A program made the position numbers and the translations under genes. The notes beneath the pieces are model-generated. The model ran no database searches. It was not told where the DNA came from and saw only the letters and a program-made list of their open reading frames with translations. A stretch of 5,530 bases of DNA from an uncultured Pseudomonadota bacterium (GTDB taxonomy: Bacteria; Pseudomonadota; Gammaproteobacteria; Burkholderiales; Usitatibacteraceae), in contig CALEJW010000071.1 in NCBI GenBank assembly GCA_937898635.1, forward strand, positions 1-5,530, given 5' to 3'. Of the stretch, positions 1-5,530 are shown in pieces (within the stretch, counting starts at the first letter, position 1; each line of letters begins with the position of its first letter).

Positions 1-1
1 C

Positions 2-1054
<1,053 letters not shown>

Positions 1055-1117
1055 GTCGGTCTTTCGGGTGGTTTCGGGGGTTGCGGCGAATGCGGGGCGC
1101 GCGGGCGCCGCGCGAGA

Positions 1118-1831
1118 CTACTTGCGAAGCGACTGGACGTAGCGGGCGAGGCGCCCCTTGAGGCCGGGGCGCGAGGCGGAGCCATCCAGGGAGAGAAGGT
1201 CCTCATCGCGGCGATCCTGCCGGCAGGCCGCGCGGATCGCGGCAAGCGTCTCGCGATCGGCAACCGGCTGGGTACATCGTACCCCCACCCACTGCGTCGC
1301 GTCACCCTCGTGGATCTCGGTCGCGAGCGCCGCGCCGAGCGCCGCCGCGGCGTCGAGCGTCGCGCCTTCGCTCACGAGGGGCCGCGCGCGGTCCCAGCCC
1401 ACCAGCTCCGCGAGACGGCGCGTGCCGAGCACGATGCCGAAGGCGGAACCGGGGAAGCGGAACGAGGCGTCCGGAGAGCACGCGCGCAGGTCGCAGGAGG
1501 CGAAGAGGTCCGCGCCCGCGCCCCAGGCGCGGCCCGTCGCGAACGCCGCCGTGCGCACCGGCGCGTGCCACACCGACTGCAGGAGCTTCTCCAGCGCGAC
1601 GAAGCGATCGCGAAGCGTCGCGTCGGTCTCGTCCTCCAGGCCCGAAAGGTCGAAGCCGGTGCAGAAGTGCCGGCCGCGGCCGCGGAAGAGGAGCGTGTGC
1701 ACGGCGGGGTCCGAGAGCGCCGCGTCCACTTCCCCGGAAAGCTTCCCGACCGCTGCGGCCGACAGCGCGTTGCCCCGCTCCGGCCGGTCGAGCCAGACGG
1801 TGGCGACGCCGTCGCGGACCGCCTCGCTCAC
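1118..1831 (-). CDS. Enoyl-CoA hydratase/isomerase-fold protein lacking both crotonase glutamates
   Basis: A 237-residue crotonase-superfamily protein, slightly shorter than typical hydratases (about 255-260). Superfamily landmarks are in order: VATVWLDRPERGNALS near the N-terminus (9-24), the first oxyanion-hole segment FCTGFDL (56-62), the second GRAWGAGADL (100-109), SCDLR (112-116) and FGIVLGTRRLAELVG (131-145). The two glutamates that activate water in classical enoyl-CoA hydratase are missing: the first position holds D108 and the second, in the FxxPE context, holds G128 (FRFPG). The fold should still bind an acyl-CoA and stabilise a thioester enolate, but classical hydration looks unlikely; hydrolase, isomerase, lyase or another role is open. 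The GTG start overlaps the dioxygenase stop as GTGA, has no recognisable Shine-Dalgarno, and gives the normal family N-terminus. The same frame stays open upstream to 2308, but that part is antisense-style low-complexity shadow inside the dioxygenase gene. It is the third gene of the coupled operon. Confidence 0.9.
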   Translation of the reverse strand: MSEAVRDGVATVWLDRPERGNALSAAAVGKLSGEVDAALSDPAVHTLLFRGRGRHFCTGFDLSGLEDETDATLRDRFVALEKLLQSVWHAPVRTAAFATGRAWGAGADLFASCDLRACSPDASFRFPGSAFGIVLGTRRLAELVGWDRARPLVSEGATLDAAAALGAALATEIHEGDATQWVGVRCTQPVADRETLAAIRAACRQDRRDEDLLSLDGSASRPGLKGRLARYVQSLRK

Positions 1832-2448
1832 CGGATGCCGGCGCGCACGGCGGCGGAGCGGTCCCAGAGGTTGGGCACGCTCGCCGCGGAATAGCCCGAG
1901 ACGAAGTCCTTCGCCGCGCCGGTCCGCGCGTCGAAGACGTGGCGGCGCACGGCGCCGATGTTCGCGCCGTAGACGTGGATGCTGATCGAGGGCCGGTCCG
2001 CGAGCGCGTTGGCGACCGTGTGGATGTCGCCCACGGTGGGCGAGACCGCGTCGATGTCGCCCGGCTGGAGCGTCGTTTCTTCCCCGATCGCGCGCACCAT
2101 GCCGTCCGCCGCCCGTTCGTAGCGCCGGCAGCGCTCGGCGCCGCGCATCATCCCCACGAGCCCCCACACCGTGTGGTCGTGGATCGGCGTGGACTGCCCC
2201 GGGCCCCAGACGAAGCTCACCACGCTGAAGCGCTCCAGCGGGTCGCAGTGCAGCAGGTATTGGCGGTAGTACTGCGGGTCGGGGCGCGCGCACTCCTCGG
2301 GGAGCCACGCGTCGTTCGCGATCAGCGCCGCGAGAAGCGGCCGGGCTCCGGCGAGAAGCGCCGCCTCGTCGTCGGTGCGTTCCACCAGGCGCGTCATGGC
2401 GCCCACGAATTCGCGCAGCGGCGCGATCCGGTCCTTGTCCTCGCTCAT
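1828..2448 (-). CDS. Cupin thiol dioxygenase, probable 3-mercaptopropionate dioxygenase (Gln-type cysteine dioxygenase family)
   Basis: A 206-residue non-haem iron enzyme predicted to add O2 to a thiol and give a sulfinic acid. The iron ligands are H90 and H92 in the PIHDHTVWG motif and H143 in GDIHTVAN, forming the 3-His cupin site. Family knowledge divides bacterial members by the substrate-binding residue: true cysteine dioxygenases have an Arg in the YxRN context, while the Gln-type enzymes (3-mercaptopropionate dioxygenases) have Gln. Here the segment is YYRQYLL, giving Q63. The Cys that forms the Cys-Tyr crosslink of mammalian cysteine dioxygenase is replaced by Gly in HDHTVWGLVG. The S156-H158-Y160 triad (SIHVY) described for these enzymes is present. 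The ATG start is fixed by a full AAGGAGG site and overlaps the CoA-transferase stop as ATGA. The adjacent CoA-transferase fits a carboxylic thiol substrate better than cysteine. Automatic annotation would probably say cysteine dioxygenase. Family is sure; substrate is inferred. Confidence 0.93.
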   Translation of the reverse strand: MSEDKDRIAPLREFVGAMTRLVERTDDEAALLAGARPLLAALIANDAWLPEECARPDPQYYRQYLLHCDPLERFSVVSFVWGPGQSTPIHDHTVWGLVGMMRGAERCRRYERAADGMVRAIGEETTLQPGDIDAVSPTVGDIHTVANALADRPSISIHVYGANIGAVRRHVFDARTGAAKDFVSGYSAASVPNLWDRSAAVRAGIR

Positions 2449-3602
2449 GTCGCCTCCTTCGCCGCCGCGCGCAGCGCCTCGGTGTGCTCGCCCAGCGCGG
2501 GAAATGAAGTGCTCACCGCGACCGCCCTGCCGTCCAGGCGCACCGGGCAACCCACGGTGCGCGTGGCGTGGCCGCCGGGCAGGGTCGCGGGAACGACGAG
2601 TCCCAGGTGCGCGGCCTGCGGATCGGCCAGCGCCTCGGCGTAGCCGTTGATCGGCGCGCAGGGCACGCCCGCGGCGCGGAAGCGCGCGAGCCACTCGGCC
2701 GCGCCCGCGCCCGCGAAGCGGGCCTCCAGGAGGTCCTTGAGCGCCGACTGGTTCGCCGCGCGCAGCGTCGTCGTCGTGAAACGCGCGTCCCTCGTCCACT
2801 CCGGCGCTCCCACGACCTCGCACACGGACTGCCAGAGCTTCTCGTTCCCGGCGGCGATCGCGAACCAGCCGTCGGCCGCGCGGTAGGCCTGGTAGGGGGC
2901 GTTGCGCGGATGCGCCGAGCCCAGCTTGCGCGGGTTCCGGCCGGTGCCGAAGTACTCGCTCGTCTGCAGCGCCGCGATGGCGAGGTTGGTCGCGAACATC
3001 GGCACGTCAATGGTTCCCCCCGGGCCGCCGGCGCGCACGCGCGCGAGGAGCGCGGCGATGGAAAACGCGGCGTAGAGCCCGGAGGCGAAGTCCGAGAGCG
3101 GCACGCCGCACTTCACCGGCGCCCCGCCTTCCTCGCCCGTGACGCTCATCACGCCGGAGGCGGCCTGGATGGTGAGGTCGAAGCCGCCTTCCGCGGCTCT
3201 CGGCCCGGTCTGCCCGAAGGCGGAGATCGCGCAGTAGACGAGCGAGGGCTTGCGCGGGGCGAACCAGTCCCAGCCGAGCCCCAGGCGCCGCATCACGCCG
3301 GGGCGGTTGTTCTCGACGAGGACGTCGGCCTCCAGCACGAGGGCGCGCGCGAAGTCGCGGTCGGCGGGGTTCTTGAGGTCGAGCGCGACGCTCTTCTTGC
3401 CGCGGTTGATGGAGGCGAAGTTCTCGCTGTAGCCGCCGCTGAGCGGCGGCCACTGGCGCATCGCGTCGCCCTCGGGCGGCTCGACCTTCACCACCTCGGC
3501 GCCGTAGTCCGCGAGGAGCATGCCGCAGAAGGGGCCGGCGGCCACCTGGCAGAACTCGACGACCCTGGTGCCCGCGAGCGGGGCGGCGGCCGGGATGGAC
3601 AT
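2445..3602 (-). CDS. CaiB/BaiF family class III CoA-transferase
   Basis: A 385-residue cytoplasmic enzyme predicted to move CoA between carboxylic acids (formyl-CoA transferase, CaiB, BaiF and succinyl-CoA-dependent relatives), within the usual family length. The N-terminal nucleotide/CoA-binding region PLAGTRVVEF...AAGPF...LLADYGAEVVKVEPP spans residues 8-43. SINRGKKSVALDL (64-76) follows, then ENNRPGVMRRLGLGW (97-111). FGQTGP (129-134), GFDLTIQAASGVMSVTG (140-156) and GVPLSDFASGLYAAF (166-180) are typical; D171 aligns with the catalytic aspartate that forms the acyl-anhydride intermediate. C-terminal elements GSAHPRNAPYQAYRAADGW (228-246) and GVPCAPIN (312-319) complete the interlocked-dimer fold. 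The ATG at 3602 is chosen because it directly precedes the conserved N-terminus; the frame stays open upstream to 4004 only as shadow. The Shine-Dalgarno is weak. It is the first gene of the operon and overlaps the thiol dioxygenase by 4 bp, suggesting its acceptor is the sulfinic acid made there. Family is firm; substrate is inferred. Confidence 0.95.
   Translation of the reverse strand: MSIPAAAPLAGTRVVEFCQVAAGPFCGMLLADYGAEVVKVEPPEGDAMRQWPPLSGGYSENFASINRGKKSVALDLKNPADRDFARALVLEADVLVENNRPGVMRRLGLGWDWFAPRKPSLVYCAISAFGQTGPRAAEGGFDLTIQAASGVMSVTGEEGGAPVKCGVPLSDFASGLYAAFSIAALLARVRAGGPGGTIDVPMFATNLAIAALQTSEYFGTGRNPRKLGSAHPRNAPYQAYRAADGWFAIAAGNEKLWQSVCEVVGAPEWTRDARFTTTTLRAANQSALKDLLEARFAGAGAAEWLARFRAAGVPCAPINGYAEALADPQAAHLGLVVPATLPGGHATRTVGCPVRLDGRAVAVSTSFPALGEHTEALRAAAKEAT
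2453..2459 (-). promoter_or_regulatory. Strong Shine-Dalgarno of the thiol dioxygenase gene
   Basis: AAGGAGG on the minus strand lies 4 nt before the ATG at 2448, inside the last codons of the CoA-transferase gene. It fixes the dioxygenase start and is the only near-consensus ribosome binding site seen in the window. The short spacer plus the ATGA overlap suggests efficient re-initiation by ribosomes finishing the CoA-transferase. Confidence 0.8.
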
Positions 3603-3699
3603 GGGCGGTTCTCGGGGGCGTTGCGCCCGCGGCGCGGGGCGATGGGGCGAGGATACACCGGCGACGCGCGGCCGCCCGCAACTTGCTACCCTTGGCGGC
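3603..3699. other. Divergent intergenic region between the CoA-transferase and VanZ-like genes
   Basis: This 97-bp gap separates two genes read outward, so promoters for both directions should lie here or just inside the genes. It is GC-rich and I can name no confident promoter. The best minus-strand -10-like hexamer is TATCCT (3655 to 3650), but the nearest -35-like hexamer, TTGCGG (3681 to 3676), is 20 bp away, beyond the usual 16-18. On the plus strand TGCTACCCT (3684-3692) resembles an extended -10 but sits too close to the GTG at 3700 to leave a leader. Confidence 0.5.
3626..3638. repeat. Short GC dyad (possible operator or hairpin) upstream of the CoA-transferase
   Basis: CCCGC-GGC-GCGGG is a perfect 5-bp inverted repeat around 3 nt, or 6-bp arms around one base as DNA. 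It lies 23 bp upstream of the CoA-transferase ATG, probably in the 5' leader of that operon. No T-run follows on either strand, so it is not an intrinsic terminator. A dyad this short and GC-rich can easily occur by chance here. Confidence 0.2.
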
Positions 3700-4110
3700 G
3701 TGAACTCCCGCACCGTCGTGGCACTGGCCCGCTTCGCGCTCGTCGCGTCGGTGGCGGTCATCCTCTTCCTTGCCTCGACGGACCGCCGCATCCCGCTCAT
3801 CGACGACATCTGGGACAAGGCCAACCATGCGTTCGCCTTCCTCGCGCTCGCGCTGCTCGTGGACCTCTCCTTCCCCGACGGCCGCTTCGGGCCGGCCAAG
3901 GTCGCCGCCCTGCTCGCGTTCGGGGTGCTCATCGAGGCCATCCAGCACCTGCTCCCGCACCGCGAGGCTTCCCTCCTCGATCTCGTGGCCGACGCGGCGG
4001 GCATCGCGCTCTACCTTCCGCTCCTCGCCGTGATCGCGCGGCATCCCGTGCTGTCGGCGGCGCGCGGGTGCCTTCCTCGCGCCCCCGTCCCCGGCGCGGA
4101 CCCGTCCTGA
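3700..4110 (+). CDS. VanZ-like small integral membrane protein
   Basis: A 136-residue membrane protein of the VanZ-like family. Biochemical function is mostly unknown for the family; VanZ itself gives low-level teicoplanin resistance, which cannot be assumed here. Four hydrophobic segments are visible: about residues 6-25, 43-58, 66-85 and 95-113. Family signatures are D39-K40-x-x-H43 at the start of the second segment, E79-x-x-Q82 at the end of the third, and R88 followed by SLLDLVADAAGIAL (91-104), with D94 and D98 in the position of the usual DxxxN motif. The GTG start precedes the first membrane segment; the frame is open further upstream to 3520, but that part overlaps the divergent CoA-transferase gene and has no family character. 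The C-terminal tail (about 118-136) is Pro/Ala-rich and soluble. The osmoprotectant transporter gene begins 10 bp after the stop, so the two are probably cotranscribed. Family confidence is good; role unknown. Confidence 0.85.
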   Translation: MNSRTVVALARFALVASVAVILFLASTDRRIPLIDDIWDKANHAFAFLALALLVDLSFPDGRFGPAKVAALLAFGVLIEAIQHLLPHREASLLDLVADAAGIALYLPLLAVIARHPVLSAARGCLPRAPVPGADPS

Positions 4111-4120
4111 GCGGGAACGC

Positions 4121-5530
4121 GTGAACGCGCGCCGCGCAGCGCTCGCGGTCCCGGCCGTCCTCCTCGCGATGGCGTTCGCGCCGGCGGCGGGCGCGGAAAC
4201 CCTGCGCGTGGGCTCCAAGCGCTTCACCGAGTCCTACATCCTGGGCGAGATCCTCGCGCAGTCGGCGCGCCGCGCGGGAGCGCCGGCGGAACACCGCCCC
4301 GGGATGGGCAACACCGCGATCCTCCTCGAGGCCCTGAAGCGCGGCGAGATCGACGCCTACCCCGAGTACACGGGCACGATCGCGCGCGAGATCCTCAAGG
4401 CGCGCGAGAACCTGGATCTCGCCGCCGTCAATCGGCGTCTCGCGCCCCTGGGCCTCGCGGCGAGCCTGCCGTTCGGCTTTTCCAACGGCTACGCGCTCGG
4501 CATGACCGGGAAGCAGGCGGCTGCGAAGTCGATCGCGCGCCTCTCCGATCTCGCCGCGCACCCCGCCATCGCCCTCGGGCTTTCCCACGAGTTCCTCGGG
4601 CGCGAGGACGGCTGGCCGGGGCTTCGCGCCGCCTACGGCCTGCCGCAGCGCGACCCGCGCGGGCTCGACCACGGCCTCGCCTACGAGGCGCTCGCGGCGG
4701 GCGAGGTCGAGGTGATCGACGTCTACACGACGGATGCGAAGATCGCGCGCCACGCGATCCGCGTCCTCGCCGACGACCGCGGCTTCTTCCCGCGCTACGA
4801 CGCGGTCGTGCTGCACCGGATCGACGCGCCCGCGCGGCACGCGAAGGCCTTCGCGGCGTGGTCGGCGCTGGAGGGCCGGATCGACGAGGCGGCGATGATC
4901 GCCCTCAACGCGCGCGCCGAGCTCGACCGCGTCGCCTTCGCCGACGTCGCGCGGGAGTTCGTCGAGGGCCGGGCGGGCGCCGCCCCGCGCGGCCTCGCGC
5001 GCTCGCTCTTCGGGCCGGACTTCGCGCGCCTCGCGCTCGAGCACCTGCTCCTCGTCTTCGGCTCCCTCGCCGCGGCGATAGCGGTGGGCGTGCCGCTGGG
5101 CGTCGTCGCCTCGAAGGTGAAGCCCCTCGCGCAGCCGGTGCTCGCCGCCGCGGGCCTCGTGCAGACGATTCCCTCGCTGGCGCTCCTCGCCTTCCTCGTC
5201 CCCTTCACCGGCATCGGCGCCCGGCCCGCGCTCGTGGCCCTCTTCGTGTACGCGCTCCTGCCGATCGTGCGCAACACCCACGCGGGGATCGCCGGCGTCG
5301 GCGCGGGGCTGCGCCAGTCGGGACTCGCGCTGGGGCTCACGCCGGCGCAGGTGCTCCACCGCGTCGAGCTGCCGCTCGCGCTTCCCACGATCCTCGCGGG
5401 CGTGAAGACCTCGGCGGTGATCAACGTGGGCACCGCCACGATCGCCGCCTTCATCGGCGCGGGCGGCTTCGGGGAGAGGATCGCCAAGGGCCTCGCGGTG
5501 AACGACCACGAGATGCTCATCGCCGGGGCG
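4121..5530 (+). CDS. Osmoprotectant-type ABC transporter: fused substrate-binding and permease protein (3' end beyond window)
   Basis: Open for all 470 visible codons and truncated by the window edge. Residues 1-25 are a signal peptide: Arg pair, hydrophobic core and AGA|ET cleavage context. Residues 26 to about 285 are an OpuC/OsmF-type substrate-binding domain: GSKRFTES (31-38), NTAILLEALKRGEIDAYPEYTGT (64-86), HEFLGREDGWPGL (156-168) and VEVIDVYTTDAKIARH (196-211). About 300 onward is the OpuCB/ProW-like permease: hydrophobic stretches near 304-330, 337-361 and 369-385, the EAA loop GLALGLTPAQVLHRVELPLALPTILAGV (401-428, contacts the ATPase) and VGTATIAAFIGAGGFGERIAKGL (436-458). Import of glycine betaine, choline or another quaternary amine is the family role; the ligand cannot be read from sequence, and ergothioneine importers are related. 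GTG at 4121 is chosen because it begins the signal peptide; ATG at 4169 would cut it. The ribosome binding site is weak (GAGCGGGA). An ATPase partner is expected downstream. Confidence 0.93.
   Translation, partial: MNARRAALAVPAVLLAMAFAPAAGAETLRVGSKRFTESYILGEILAQSARRAGAPAEHRPGMGNTAILLEALKRGEIDAYPEYTGTIAREILKARENLDLAAVNRRLAPLGLAASLPFGFSNGYALGMTGKQAAAKSIARLSDLAAHPAIALGLSHEFLGREDGWPGLRAAYGLPQRDPRGLDHGLAYEALAAGEVEVIDVYTTDAKIARHAIRVLADDRGFFPRYDAVVLHRIDAPARHAKAFAAWSALEGRIDEAAMIALNARAELDRVAFADVAREFVEGRAGAAPRGLARSLFGPDFARLALEHLLLVFGSLAAAIAVGVPLGVVASKVKPLAQPVLAAAGLVQTIPSLALLAFLVPFTGIGARPALVALFVYALLPIVRNTHAGIAGVGAGLRQSGLALGLTPAQVLHRVELPLALPTILAGVKTSAVINVGTATIAAFIGAGGFGERIAKGLAVNDHEMLIAGA

Noticed and set aside
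1097..1113. GC-only hairpin (GCGCG, 7-nt loop, CGCGC) between the crotonase-like and aldolase genes, as a terminator
   Set aside because: Only a 5-bp stem and no T-run on the minus strand; expected by chance at this base composition.
3650..3692. Candidate promoters: TATCCT on minus and TGCTACCCT on plus
   Set aside because: The minus pair has a 20-bp spacer; the plus element has no -35 partner and would start transcription at the GTG. Neither is better than chance.
2445..4004. Longer CoA-transferase starting near 4004
   Set aside because: The added N-terminal part has no family similarity and overlaps the divergent VanZ-like gene; the ATG at 3602 gives the standard N-terminus.
2568..4124. 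518-codon plus-strand open frame
   Set aside because: Mostly antisense to the CoA-transferase and then out of frame with the VanZ-like gene; composition is shadow-like.
3929..5509. 526-codon minus-strand open frame
   Set aside because: Antisense to the transporter fusion, which has clear signal peptide, binding-domain and permease motifs in the opposite direction.

Overview
The DNA is strongly GC-rich by eye, with G or C at most third codon positions, tightly packed genes and no mobile elements. An FbaB/DhnA-type aldolase, a Gln-type bacterial thiol dioxygenase and an OpuC-like osmolyte transporter suggest a free-living proteobacterium, most likely a betaproteobacterium. That placement is inference, because the window holds no phylogenetic marker gene.

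Left part (2-3602, minus strand, read right to left). Four genes run in one direction: a CaiB/BaiF class III CoA-transferase (2445-3602), a cupin thiol dioxygenase (1828-2448), an enoyl-CoA hydratase/isomerase-fold protein (1118-1831) and a class I fructose-bisphosphate aldolase (2-1054). The first three are joined by 4-bp stop/start overlaps (ATGA, then GTGA), so they are almost certainly one translationally coupled operon. The aldolase follows after 63 bp and may be read through or have its own promoter. The dioxygenase carries the features of 3-mercaptopropionate dioxygenase rather than cysteine dioxygenase. In known 3-mercaptopropionate catabolism the product, 3-sulfinopropionate, is activated by a class III CoA-transferase before desulfination. 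The trio is therefore a good candidate for an organosulfur acid pathway. The third protein has lost both catalytic glutamates of crotonases, so its step is unknown.

Centre (3603-3699). A 97-bp divergent intergenic region must hold the control signals for both directions. No convincing promoter could be read in it.

Right part (3700-5530, plus strand). A small VanZ-like membrane protein (3700-4110) is followed 10 bp later by a fused osmoprotectant ABC transporter protein. The fusion has a signal peptide, an OpuC/OsmF-type substrate-binding domain and then an OpuCB-type permease domain, and it runs off the right edge. It has a GTG start and no stop in the window. Every other long open frame is an antisense or frame-shifted shadow produced by high GC content.
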